Notes under the pieces: generated by a model
Database searches by the model: none
The model's input: only the letters and a program-made list of their open reading frames with translations
What the model was told of the DNA's origin: nothing
Source of the DNA: Chryseobacterium joostei
GTDB taxonomy: Bacteria; Bacteroidota; Bacteroidia; Flavobacteriales; Weeksellaceae
DNA: 64,000 nt
Direction of reading: 5' to 3'
Assembly: GCF_003815775.1 (NCBI RefSeq)
Contig: NZ_CP033926.1
Coordinates: forward strand, 1,674,001 to 1,738,000
Shown: piece after piece, positions 10,047 to 17,955 of the stretch
Layout of the letters: each line of letters opens with the position of its first letter
How positions within the stretch are numbered: position 1 is the stretch's first letter
Made by a program: the position numbers and the translations under genes

Positions 10047-10140
10047 TATTAGTAATCTTATTTTTAAAAGTACAAAAAATAGCATGAATAGAGTCAAAAC
10101 AATATTATGTACATTTAATGAGTGACAAACGCTTAATAAT

Positions 10141-10239
10141 ATGATGAAGAAAACGATAATTTCGATGCTTTTATCCTTTCCCGGCTTTTTGATATTTGCA
10201 CAAAATGCAGTTTTGCAATGCTTCCAACTATTTGAAGAA
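10141..10239 (+). other. In-frame orphan signal-peptide segment upstream of a second signal peptide
   Basis: An ATG at 10141 opens a frame that encodes a convincing signal peptide (M-M-K-K-T-I-I-S ... L-I-F-A-Q) and about a dozen more residues. It then runs in frame into the second signal peptide that starts at 10240. Two signal peptides in tandem would be unusual. The segment may be the remnant 5' end of another gene or an unusual N-terminal extension. A weak -7-like TACATTTA lies at 10110. Confidence 0.4.
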
Positions 10240-10671
10240 ATGAAACAAAAAATATTAATTCTTATAGCCATTACCACAGGGTTTTTCCTGTCGTCGGCAC
10301 AAACCTTAACATCTTCCAATATTTGGTATGATGTAATGTCCAATGGAGCGAAAGCAGACAGTCTTTTAACCCAAAAAGGATTTAAACTTAAGTATTCCGG
10401 ACCGAAAAAAATGGGTGGTAACTTAGCTTGTTATTTCAATAAAAAATTTGATGAATGGTTATTTATTAATGATAATGAGCAGGGTAAAACCACGCAGATA
10501 TCTTATCTTCTACCTACTTTAAAAAAATACCAGAAAAATCAGACTGAAAAAAAGTTCTTATTAATGGGTGAAGAAGTAAATCCTTTGGGAAAAACCTATC
10601 AGGAGGGCAAAATATATTATCATCTTACCTATACCTTTGAAAAAATGGAGACCCCTCCGGAGAAGAATTAA
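10240..10671 (+). CDS. Secreted hypothetical protein, C-terminus probably frameshifted
   Basis: Starting at 10240 the product has 143 residues with a signal peptide (M-K-Q-K-I-L-I-L ... L-S-S-A-Q). The family is unknown. The frame ends at 10671 in a short odd tail (M-E-T-P-P-E-K-N). One extra A in the A6 run at 10640-10645 would instead continue the protein as E-K-N-G-D-P-S-G-E-E-L and keep it open to the stop at 10770-10772. The gene therefore looks broken, slippage-dependent or affected by a homopolymer sequencing error. An in-frame ATG at 10141 could lengthen it by 33 residues. Confidence 0.6.
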   Translation: MKQKILILIAITTGFFLSSAQTLTSSNIWYDVMSNGAKADSLLTQKGFKLKYSGPKKMGGNLACYFNKKFDEWLFINDNEQGKTTQISYLLPTLKKYQKNQTEKKFLLMGEEVNPLGKTYQEGKIYYHLTYTFEKMETPPEKN

Positions 10672-10772
10672 ATATAACCAGATCTGAAAACATTTCACTC
10701 TACGAACACAATAACATCGAAAAGAAACTGTATGATTTCTTCTTTGAGAAAGTGCGTAGCTGGGTAAAGTAA
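10672..10772 (+). other. Out-of-frame C-terminal continuation of the 10240 gene
   Basis: In the -1 frame the codons from about 10641 to the TAA at 10770-10772 are open and have ordinary protein composition, ending K-K-L-Y-D-F-F-F-E-K-V-R-S-W-V-K. This fits a natural C-terminal helix of the upstream protein better than chance non-coding DNA. Confidence 0.5.
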
Positions 10773-10831
10773 AAACTTTAGTATGGATAAGACTCATCTT
10801 AAAATATTATCTTCGTAAAAAATTTGACAAA

Positions 10832-11377
10832 ATGAAAAAAATAATATTTCTGGCTTCTGCTCTTCTTGTTTTGAATTCTTGTGTGGTAAGAACTGCTACA
10901 AAAGTAGTTTCGGGAGCTGTAAATATAGGCTATAAGGCGGTAAAAGGAACGGTAAACGGAATCAGCTGGGCTGTAAGCAAGGCCAAAGGAAAAATAGACG
11001 AAGACCGATTGGACGGAACATGGAAAGTGGTAGGGGTTTATCGTGGTTCTTTTGAGGATTTTTCTAAGGATCAAAATCCTGACGGTTCATTTACTTCAGA
11101 ATGTGTTGACAGTTTTGATCAGATTATTTTTAAGGCTAATAAATCTAAATTCAAGCCGGTACATTGCAGTTCTGAGAAAGAAGACTGGGTAAAATATTCT
11201 CTGGAGTTTGGAAAAAATCCTTTAACCAAGGAAAAGGAGAATTATATTGAATACAACTCCAATAATTACATTTCAGTTATTGATGTGAACAGCAAGACTA
11301 TGGTCCTGGAGGGTAACCTGATGCCTAAAATGGCTTTTTCCGGTGCCAAGCTATATCTTTTGGAAAAAGTAAAGTAG
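10832..11377 (+). CDS. Lipocalin-like lipoprotein
   Basis: This 181-residue protein has a signal peptide with a lipobox (L-N-S-C, Cys17), so it should be lipidated and anchored in a membrane. After a Lys- and Gly-rich linker, the motif L-D-G-T-W-K-V-V-G-V-Y near residue 60 matches the G-x-W start of lipocalin-like domains in Bacteroidetes. The remaining 110 residues have the expected beta-rich pattern. The ligand is unknown. It is a single gene followed by a strong terminator. Confidence 0.75.
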   Translation: MKKIIFLASALLVLNSCVVRTATKVVSGAVNIGYKAVKGTVNGISWAVSKAKGKIDEDRLDGTWKVVGVYRGSFEDFSKDQNPDGSFTSECVDSFDQIIFKANKSKFKPVHCSSEKEDWVKYSLEFGKNPLTKEKENYIEYNSNNYISVIDVNSKTMVLEGNLMPKMAFSGAKLYLLEKVK

Positions 11378-11402
11378 AAACGTCTGCTTTGAAGTAAAAT
11401 AT

Positions 11403-11442
11403 AAAAAAGTCTGCTCCTATTTTTAGCGAGCAGACTTTTTTT
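11403..11442. terminator. Bidirectional intrinsic terminator
   Basis: A 14-bp stem (AAAAAAGTCTGCTC with GAGCAGACTTTTTT) and an 11-base loop sit between the convergent genes ending at 11377 (+) and 11456 (-). Confidence 0.85.
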
Positions 11443-11455
11443 ATCGACCCTATTA

Positions 11456-12943
11456 TTATCTGTTTTCTATATCAACAATTTTCTTTCCCTGCGCTCCCAG
11501 GTAATGAAGAACCAGCTTTTCATATACTTTATAGCCGTCATCCACATTGGTAAATATCAGGATTCCTTTTCCTGTTTTGGGCAATACAAAGGCAATACAT
11601 CTTGTTCCTTTATCAGCTCCCCCATGAGACAGCGCATAGTCGCCATTTCCAAGATCATATACAGAAAGTCCCAATCCGAAGTATACATCTTCCTTTATTT
11701 TCGACTGTTTTTTGATCATTTCCTGAAATACTTCCGGATTCAGATCTTTTCCTTTCATAACATTAACCATGAAATTTCCATAATCCTCTATTGTTGTATG
11801 AAGATCATCGGCAGCATTGGCTGCTTTATTCTTTTCTGTCGGGTAAGGATCTCCCTTTTCATTATATCCAATGGCGAACCTTGATTCATCCGTATTTTGA
11901 TCCCAGATATATTGGGTATCATTCATTCTCATCGGTTGAAAAATAAGTTCCTGAGCAAGTTGTTCCAATGTTTTTTTGAACTTCTTTTCCAGAGCTTTTC
12001 TAAGGTATTCAAAGCCCTCCCCTGAATATTGATATTTTGTTCCCGGATCAAACTGAAAATTCAGTTTTTTATCAGCATTCATCCATCTCCAATTGGGAAA
12101 TCCGGTCTGATGACTCAGGATAAGTCGGGTCGTCAGTTTTTTATGTCTCGGATCATTTATAATATCAGGATCTGTCCAATAGGTATCAAGAGGTTCATCC
12201 AGTTTCCATTTTCCAAGACTTATCAGACGTAATGCAACCATTGCTGTCACAGGTTTGGTAAGGGAAGCCACGTTGAAATAGGTATTATAAGGTGCCGAAA
12301 CGTTCTTTTTTATTTCTCCAAAAATCTTTACCTGCTTCAATTCTCCCCCGTCAATTATTCCTAATCCAAGTGTTGGAATTTTATTTTCCTTTAACCAGTT
12401 TTCAATTTCCTGATCGTTTTCAAAGATTGTTTTCAGATCATTAGCTTCCTTAGAATGGTGATCAAAACTCAACGATCGTGTCAGCTTCCAGTCTCCATTT
12501 TCCAAGGTCCATAGATTGGTAAAACTCGCTCCTCCGACTAATTTTTCAGCTTGATTTTTTTCTTTTTCATAAAAGATATGATCCCCATTCTGAATGGCAG
12601 CATAGACTTTTCCATCTTTATACAACGGATAAACTTGAGTGCTTTTATCTACCAGAACTCTTTTGGATCGATAGGTATCCGGATCTTTACATAATCCATT
12701 TTTAAAATCGGTCATGAATTTTTTTTTATCGGAAAAGCCATCTTTATCGTGATAAAATTCAAGCCCATCGCTTAGCAGAATTTCTGTCTGTTTTATATTA
12801 CAGGTATTGAATCCTATTGAAAAAAGTAAACTGTCTTTCGACATAATTGTTTTGTAAAGAGGATCTGTTTTTTCGATTTGTGCATGAATACTGCTAAAAA
12901 ACAGAATAAAGAAAAGGAGAATAAACTGAGCAGGCTTTGTCAT
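11456..12943 (-). CDS. Secreted serine hydrolase with N-terminal SnoaL/DUF4440-like domain
   Basis: This 495-residue protein has a signal peptide (residues 1-21). Residues about 28-160 resemble the NTF2-like DUF4440 domain, and the rest is a beta-lactamase-type serine hydrolase. S-L-T-K is at residues 227-230, Y-S-G at 306-308 takes the place of Y-x-N, and an S-H-G-G motif lies near residue 444. The Y-S-G-E-G-F form is common in CubicO-type hydrolases. The role is probably cleavage of an ester, amide or D-amino-acid peptide outside the cytoplasm. The XRE regulator lies 87 bases upstream in the same direction, and the gap holds a three-fold direct repeat (12998-13026). Confidence 0.87.
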   Translation of the reverse strand: MTKPAQFILLFFILFFSSIHAQIEKTDPLYKTIMSKDSLLFSIGFNTCNIKQTEILLSDGLEFYHDKDGFSDKKKFMTDFKNGLCKDPDTYRSKRVLVDKSTQVYPLYKDGKVYAAIQNGDHIFYEKEKNQAEKLVGGASFTNLWTLENGDWKLTRSLSFDHHSKEANDLKTIFENDQEIENWLKENKIPTLGLGIIDGGELKQVKIFGEIKKNVSAPYNTYFNVASLTKPVTAMVALRLISLGKWKLDEPLDTYWTDPDIINDPRHKKLTTRLILSHQTGFPNWRWMNADKKLNFQFDPGTKYQYSGEGFEYLRKALEKKFKKTLEQLAQELIFQPMRMNDTQYIWDQNTDESRFAIGYNEKGDPYPTEKNKAANAADDLHTTIEDYGNFMVNVMKGKDLNPEVFQEMIKKQSKIKEDVYFGLGLSVYDLGNGDYALSHGGADKGTRCIAFVLPKTGKGILIFTNVDDGYKVYEKLVLHYLGAQGKKIVDIENR

Positions 12944-12997
12944 TGTTATTTTTTTGACAAAGATTATATTTTCAAGTGTTTTTTGACTAAAAATGAA

Positions 12998-13026
12998 CCC
13001 GACAAAAACCCGACAATGCCCTGACA
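12998..13026 (-). promoter_or_regulatory. Three direct repeats TGTCRGG spaced 11 bp apart (candidate activator site)
   Basis: On the minus strand the 7-mers TGTCAGG, TGTCGGG and TGTCGGG follow one another with 4-base spacers, so each repeat sits one helical turn from the next. They lie just upstream of a near-consensus -7 element (AATCTTTG, 12958-12965) for the serine hydrolase at 12943. The architecture is that of tandem response-regulator or activator sites. The adjacent XRE protein is an obvious candidate binder, but this is inference. Confidence 0.5.
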
Positions 13027-13030
13027 GAAA

Positions 13031-13612
13031 TTATATCATACTGAATTTCAATCTGTAATATAGTTTTTTATTTCGATCAATCTCTGCTGCATTACGAAGG
13101 ATAATAAATACATTGGAAAGTACAATAAGGATCATCAGCACCAATGTAAATTGTCTTCCAAGCTTTAAAAAAATCCCCAACATAAATACAATAGGTGCCA
13201 TAACCGTCCATATCATTTGAACTGAAATAATTTGTCTGGCCAAGGTATTTCTCTGCTTCATTGTAAACATCAGAAGAAACGGAACGAGAATATTCAATGG
13301 TGGCAAAAGAATGAATAACAATGAAGAAAAGTTGATTATTTTGATCTGGGAATAATTGATATTAGATTGTTCTTCTTTTACTTCTGTTATTACCTTATCA
13401 TCTATTACCTCAACAATTTCAGGAGTTACTGCAATATCCTGTAATAGGTTTTCGTCTATATCCAATGCCTGTGCAAGGGCCCTTAAGGTATGTCCCTTGG
13501 GTTCTGTTCCTGCCTCTATCCGCTGAATGGTCCTTACAGAAATCTTGGATTTCTCTGACAATTCTTCCTGAGTAAGATTCTTCTGTTCTCTTGCGGTTTT
13601 TAGCTTGGACAT
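13031..13612 (-). CDS. XRE-family regulator with C-terminal membrane segments
   Basis: With the start at 13612 the product has 193 residues. The open frame begins at 13651, but the extra 13 residues precede the conserved helix-turn-helix start. Residues about 2-58 form a Cro/C1-type helix-turn-helix (L-T-Q-E-E-L-S ... S-V-R-T-I-Q-R-I-E-A-G). After a linker, three hydrophobic helices occupy about residues 95-180. Membrane-tethered XRE proteins of this kind occur in Bacteroidetes, and the signal they sense is unknown. The gene precedes the secreted serine hydrolase in the same orientation, so it may control that gene. Confidence 0.85.
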   Translation of the reverse strand: MSKLKTAREQKNLTQEELSEKSKISVRTIQRIEAGTEPKGHTLRALAQALDIDENLLQDIAVTPEIVEVIDDKVITEVKEEQSNINYSQIKIINFSSLLFILLPPLNILVPFLLMFTMKQRNTLARQIISVQMIWTVMAPIVFMLGIFLKLGRQFTLVLMILIVLSNVFIILRNAAEIDRNKKLYYRLKFSMI

Positions 13613-13764
13613 AGTTTGATATATTCTAAAAAAGAGGTGTTTTTTAATCAATTTCTGACGGCTAATTTACAGCTTTTTCAAAATTAAAAACACAGGATAA
13701 TAGAAAGAATTGTCATCCCTTAATCATTGATTATAATAATGGCATCACAGATGTTTCTCACAGC

Positions 13765-13783
13765 AGAAATAGATATTATTTCT
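13765..13783. promoter_or_regulatory. Palindrome in the divergent XRE / LysE region
   Basis: AGAAATA-gatat-TATTTCT is a perfect 7-bp inverted repeat with a 5-base spacer. It sits about 50 bases upstream of the LysE promoter and 150 bases upstream of the XRE start. It may be an operator, but the low complexity of AT-rich DNA weakens the case. Confidence 0.3.
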
Positions 13784-13814
13784 ATTGATTTTTTATTAAT
13801 TATTGATAAGAGTA

Positions 13815-13845
13815 TTGCTCCTTGTCTTAATTAATGAGACATTTG
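13815..13845 (+). promoter_or_regulatory. Promoter of the lysE-araC-sip unit
   Basis: TTG at 13815-13817 is followed after 20 bases by GACATTTG at 13838-13845, one mismatch from TAnnTTTG. The ATG is at 13863, leaving a leader of about 10 bases. Confidence 0.5.
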
Positions 13846-13862
13846 TATAAAAATTAATTGAA

Positions 13863-14498
13863 ATGATACCCCTTCATGAACTCTTCTTTTTTATTCTGGC
13901 AGCGCTTGTCTTAGTGATTAGCCCGGGACCTAATATGATTTATTTGATTTCAAAATCAATTACTCAGGGAAAGAAGTCCGGTTTTATTTCGCTGGCGGGA
14001 GTGGTATGTGGCTTTTTGTTTCACATCGTTATGGTCTCATTTGGTTTGACGGCTGTTCTATTGGCTGTTCCCTTTGCGTATACGGTTCTTAAGGCGGTAG
14101 GAACGGCTTACCTTTTATATCTGGCTTATCAGGCTATTAAACCTAACAGTAAAAACATTTTTGATGTTGAGCAAAGCAGTTCCTATGACAGCCCTAAAAA
14201 GCTTTTTACAGTTGGGTTCTTAACGAATGTACTCAATCCAAAAGTAGCAGTCTTTTATTTATCATTTTTCCCACAATTTATCAAGCCTGAATACGGCTCT
14301 GTATTCACTCAAAGTCTGGAACTTGGTGTTGTTCAGGTTTTCGTAAGCTTTAGTGTTAATTTTGTAATTGTCCTTACGGCAGCACGAGTAGCAGTATTCT
14401 TTTCCCATAACCCGATTTGGATTAAAGTACAAAAGTGGTTTATGGCAAGTATACTGACTTATCTGGCGGTGAAAATGGCATTTTCAAAGGCTAAGTAA
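13863..14498 (+). CDS. LysE/RhtB-family amino-acid exporter
   Basis: This 211-residue inner-membrane protein has about six hydrophobic helices and the family signature near the N-terminus (V-I-S-P-G-P-N, residues 19-25). The motif L-N-P-K-V-A-V-F-Y near residue 121 is also typical. The family exports amino acids such as lysine, homoserine, threonine or leucine by proton antiport, and the substrate cannot be fixed here. It is followed after 37 bases by an AraC regulator and then a siderophore-interacting protein, probably one transcript. Confidence 0.88.
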   Translation: MIPLHELFFFILAALVLVISPGPNMIYLISKSITQGKKSGFISLAGVVCGFLFHIVMVSFGLTAVLLAVPFAYTVLKAVGTAYLLYLAYQAIKPNSKNIFDVEQSSSYDSPKKLFTVGFLTNVLNPKVAVFYLSFFPQFIKPEYGSVFTQSLELGVVQVFVSFSVNFVIVLTAARVAVFFSHNPIWIKVQKWFMASILTYLAVKMAFSKAK

Positions 14499-14535
14499 TG
14501 GAGTATTGTAAATTTTACAACATCAATTCAAAAAG

Positions 14536-15408
14536 ATGAAGCAGTCTATTCCAACCTACGATTTAAGTGATATTTCCCAGCACTCTTTTCTTATTGAAAG
14601 AATGGAAAAACGCAGCAACAGTTCGGAAGATAAGCTTTTGGACAAAGGGATACATCGCGATAATCATTATATTTTTACCTGCATGGAAAGCGGACATGTA
14701 AGAATGATGGTGGATTTTAATATTATGGAAGCCCAAGATCCTACCATTTTCTGTGTATTACCCGGACAAGTGCATCAGGGACTTTTAATGGAAGATGTTT
14801 ACGGATGGTTTATAGCGATTAAAGCAGATCTCATTCCGGACGTGGTACGTTCTGTCTTTGAAGAATCTCTGGAGATCATTCAGCCACTCTCAGTTGATAC
14901 AAACTGGATTGAAAAACTGAATAGCATTGCCAATCTGCTGTATGCTTCTTATACCGATGAAGCATTTACTACCAAGGAAGGATTTTTAATTATTCAGTCT
15001 TTGCTTAATGCCCTTACCGGAATGTTTTCCTTTATTTATTCGTGTGAAAGTTATTCAGGAATATCCGGTGAAAGCAGAGCCTTACAACTCACAAGGGCCT
15101 TTAAGATATTGGTAAGGAAAGAATTCAAAACCCTGAAAAGTCCATCAGAATATGCAGAGACTTTAAATATCTCAAGGGGTTATCTTACAGAGGTTATTCG
15201 TGAAGTTACTGGAAAACCGGCACAACACTGGATTCATCAGGAAGTTTTAATGGAAGCAAAACGCCTATTAGCTTTTACCCATCTTACTGTAAAAGAAATA
15301 GCCTATGAATTGGGATACAGTGATCATACTTATTTCAGTCGCTTATTTTCAAAACTGGAAAACATGTCACCATCAGAGTTCAGAGCCAAAACACAAAACA
15401 AACAATAA
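14536..15408 (+). CDS. AraC-family transcriptional regulator
   Basis: This 290-residue protein has a cupin-like ligand-binding N-terminal half (about residues 1-150). It has a C-terminal AraC double helix-turn-helix (about residues 187-286), ending in the signature E-I-A-Y-E-L-G-Y-S-D-H-T-Y-F-S-R-L-F and M-S-P-S-E-F-R. It lies between the exporter and the siderophore-interacting protein in the same direction and may control them. The effector is unknown. Confidence 0.9.
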   Translation: MKQSIPTYDLSDISQHSFLIERMEKRSNSSEDKLLDKGIHRDNHYIFTCMESGHVRMMVDFNIMEAQDPTIFCVLPGQVHQGLLMEDVYGWFIAIKADLIPDVVRSVFEESLEIIQPLSVDTNWIEKLNSIANLLYASYTDEAFTTKEGFLIIQSLLNALTGMFSFIYSCESYSGISGESRALQLTRAFKILVRKEFKTLKSPSEYAETLNISRGYLTEVIREVTGKPAQHWIHQEVLMEAKRLLAFTHLTVKEIAYELGYSDHTYFSRLFSKLENMSPSEFRAKTQNKQ

Positions 15409-15489
15409 ACCACGAATAGTCCAATCAATTCCCTGAATCGGCTATCGGTATATTTCAATTTTGCAACGTCCTTTGCAATAAAAATATTT

Positions 15490-16212
15490 ATGTCAAGTTT
15501 ACCAAAATGGGTCAATGACACGATAGAAAATGTCTGGTCCTCAAAATTTAAAACCTGCAACGTTGTTCATATAGAAAATATTTCCCATAATCTTCGTAAG
15601 ATCCGTTTTTCAACAGACTTGGAGGATGTTCACTTCGAGCCGGCCTATGCCATAGGAATAAGAATTAACGATCGAGATTTCCGTAACTATTCCCCTTTCA
15701 ACTTTAATAAGGAAACTGGCACATTTGATGTCATATTTCATCTTCATGATACCACAGCGGTGGGAAGTGATTTTGTCACCCACCTATCCATTGGAGATCC
15801 CATAAAAATGTTGATGCCAAGAGGCAAGCGTTTTTTTGATGCCAGTGCTAAAATTCATTTCTCCATAGGTGATGAAACTTCATTGGGCAGTTCTCTTTCC
15901 ATTAAAGAAGCTGCAGAAAAGTCTACCTGTTCGTACATATGTCTTCATGAGCTTGAGGAACCAGCAGCCTTGGAGGCGCTTAGTTTATATGGCTACCATA
16001 CTCCTAAAAACAACACAATGGGTATTATAGAGGCTCTAAATGATTTTTTACAGGAAGAAAAACAGGCGGTATACAACAATGATGTTATTTTCTATCTCAC
16101 CGGAAATGGAGAAAGAATGTCATTGATCCGAAAATTTCTTAAAGCTAAGGACGTGGCTCCGAAGTGCATTAAATCACAGGCTTACTGGATAGAAGGAAAG
16201 AAAGGGTTATAA
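15490..16212 (+). CDS. Siderophore-interacting protein (FAD-linked ferric reductase family)
   Basis: This 240-residue cytoplasmic flavoprotein has an N-terminal FAD-binding barrel with R-N-Y-S-P-F near residue 64, which matches the R-x-Y-[ST] FAD motif. A C-terminal SIP domain carries G-D-E-T-S-L-G near residue 129 and ends Q-A-Y-W-I-E-G-K-K-G. Family members reduce ferric siderophores with NAD(P)H and release iron. No siderophore receptor lies beside it, so the substrate is uncertain. It follows the AraC gene after 81 bases. Confidence 0.83.
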   Translation: MSSLPKWVNDTIENVWSSKFKTCNVVHIENISHNLRKIRFSTDLEDVHFEPAYAIGIRINDRDFRNYSPFNFNKETGTFDVIFHLHDTTAVGSDFVTHLSIGDPIKMLMPRGKRFFDASAKIHFSIGDETSLGSSLSIKEAAEKSTCSYICLHELEEPAALEALSLYGYHTPKNNTMGIIEALNDFLQEEKQAVYNNDVIFYLTGNGERMSLIRKFLKAKDVAPKCIKSQAYWIEGKKGL

Positions 16213-16218
16213 AAAGCA

Positions 16219-16275
16219 AGTCTGATTCCTGCAACTTTATCAAGGTAAGGTTACAGGAATCGCAGACTGTTTTTA
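16219..16275 (+). terminator. Intrinsic terminator after the siderophore-interacting protein gene
   Basis: AGTCTG-ATTCCTG pairs with CAGGAAT-CG-CAGACT (two-base bulge, 22-base loop), followed by GTTTTT. The stem is long but imperfect. Confidence 0.55.
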
Positions 16276-16301
16276 GCCCAATCTCCTCTGTGAAAAGATC
16301 T

Positions 16302-16880
16302 TTATTTCAATCCTTTTCCCAATCCTATCACCCTTTCCAGCCATTTCTCCCGTTGCTCTTCTTTAGAATCCCTGATAATTCCCAAATAAGTCACCTTTAC
16401 CGGTTTTACCCCACAGAATTCCAAGGTTGATTTTTTCAACTGATTGACACTAGGTTTGCCATACATAAGCCAATAATACCAACCCGGCTGATCCAGAGTT
16501 GTGATGATATGTGCGGTTTTTCCTTTTAAAAGCTTATCCCACCATACCGAATTTTCTCTGTATTTATAAGCAAATCCCGGAAGAAATAGTCGATCTATAA
16601 AACCTTTCATAAGGGCAGGCAAACCTCCCCACCACACCGGATGTACCCAAACCAAGTGATCTGCCCACTTAATAATTTCCCATGCTTTTATCAAATCTGG
16701 CTCCAGCTCCATTCTTTTTTGATAGCCAAACTGTAGATTAGGATTAAAATTGAGATCAGCAATGATAATTTCCTTTATTTCTGCACCTGATTTCACGGCT
16801 CCTTCCTTGTAAGCCGAAGCTACTCCAAAATTGAAAGATTCCTTATTGGGATGTCCGTTGATAATGGCTATTTTTTTCAT
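16302..16880 (-). CDS. NAD(P)H-quinone oxidoreductase, flavodoxin_2 family
   Basis: This 192-residue protein has a flavodoxin-like fold. It starts I-A-I-I-N-G-H-P and contains W-V-H-P-V-W-W-G-G-L-P-A near residue 79 and a G-K-T-A-H-I-I-T-T-L-D loop, as in mammalian NQO1 and bacterial MdaB/YwrO proteins. It probably performs two-electron reduction of quinones or electrophiles using FMN or FAD. Its start overlaps the stop of the upstream gene by 4 bases (ATGA), so the two are co-translated. Confidence 0.88.
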   Translation of the reverse strand: MKKIAIINGHPNKESFNFGVASAYKEGAVKSGAEIKEIIIADLNFNPNLQFGYQKRMELEPDLIKAWEIIKWADHLVWVHPVWWGGLPALMKGFIDRLFLPGFAYKYRENSVWWDKLLKGKTAHIITTLDQPGWYYWLMYGKPSVNQLKKSTLEFCGVKPVKVTYLGIIRDSKEEQREKWLERVIGLGKGLK

Positions 16881-17902
16881 CGCGCTAAATTGATGTTAAT
16901 CGTTTCATAGGCATTAAGCTGTGCCAGTAATGCCAATGGCTCATGCAATTGATGGCTAAAATACACCTTGTTTTCATGAGGGTTTCGTGCTAGTTCTTCC
17001 GCATGAAGAACCGCAGACAATGCAGTAAGTTCCGCCTGTCCCTTTGTACTTTGCAGACTTAGTTTCTTATTCCCGCTTTTGTCTTTTACAATAATTTCAA
17101 AGACGGCCTGATCTCCGTTTCCACTGGACCCGAAAATCATTTTTCTTTCCTTTAAAGATAAAATATTAAAGATTCTTAGATATTGAAAACCACCGAGAAG
17201 CCAGGTAATAAACTTAGAATTATAAGTCATCTTAACACTTACATTAGGTACTCTTTCTATTTTGTTGAGGATATAAAGGTCCGGAACATCAAAATTATAG
17301 GCACTCCTTTTCCCTATCCCAAAGGAAAAATCAAAGGTTTCAGTATCTAAAAAGTGTCTGATAGAAACAGGTTTATCGTTTTTGTAATCATGGAAAGGAA
17401 CCGCTACATTTTCTGCCATAAAATGAGCAGAACTTTCGCCTGCCAGATCTTTAACAGAATAGTATACGAAAAGCTTCACCTCCTGAATGGTATCCGCGCC
17501 CTGTGAAATAGTATTGACCAGCCCTGGAACAATACCGCCCATCCAGCCGGAACTGAAGACAATTCTGCTGTTTACGTCTGATTTTCCTGCGATGTCATAG
17601 GCTTTTGCCAGATCGGGAGTAGGTTTTGTAATATCTAAGTAGTCAATATTATTCTTGATCGCATATTGCAGAACCTGATCAGATTTATCATTTACTGAAA
17701 GAATAATCAGGTTTATTTTTTTATCAGAAATAACCTGAAAAGAAGCAGGATCGGTTACATCAATTTTCAAATCCCGCTCTGTCTTCCCTCCTTTTCTTCC
17801 TCCGATAAAAATAGTCACATGAGGATTTCTTGATTGTAATATACGTGCAATTGTCTTGCCTACCAGTCCGTTTCCTCCAATGATGAGAATATTGTGCTCC
17901 AT
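16877..17902 (-). CDS. Saccharopine-dehydrogenase-like NAD(P)-binding protein
   Basis: This 341-residue protein has an N-terminal Rossmann fold (I-I-G-G-N-G-L-V-G-K-T-I-A, residues 6-18), as in the saccharopine dehydrogenase NADP-binding family and related trans-acting enoyl reductases. The substrate is not evident. It overlaps the quinone reductase by 4 bases and follows the Crp/Fnr regulator by 53 bases. A GACATTTG element on the minus strand at 17949-17956 could give it its own promoter. Together the three look like a small redox-stress unit. Confidence 0.75.
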   Translation of the reverse strand: MEHNILIIGGNGLVGKTIARILQSRNPHVTIFIGGRKGGKTERDLKIDVTDPASFQVISDKKINLIILSVNDKSDQVLQYAIKNNIDYLDITKPTPDLAKAYDIAGKSDVNSRIVFSSGWMGGIVPGLVNTISQGADTIQEVKLFVYYSVKDLAGESSAHFMAENVAVPFHDYKNDKPVSIRHFLDTETFDFSFGIGKRSAYNFDVPDLYILNKIERVPNVSVKMTYNSKFITWLLGGFQYLRIFNILSLKERKMIFGSSGNGDQAVFEIIVKDKSGNKKLSLQSTKGQAELTALSAVLHAEELARNPHENKVYFSHQLHEPLALLAQLNAYETININLAR

Positions 17903-17955
17903 ATCTTTTTTTTACAAAATTATAGAGCCAGGGAGCCAATAAACAGGACAAATGT

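Noticed and set aside
10047..10343. 99-codon N-terminal extension of the TPR-like secreted protein on the minus strand
   Set aside because: It would put an odd stretch with its own hydrophobic region ahead of a clean signal peptide and overlap the divergent gene. The ATG at 10046 is the natural start.
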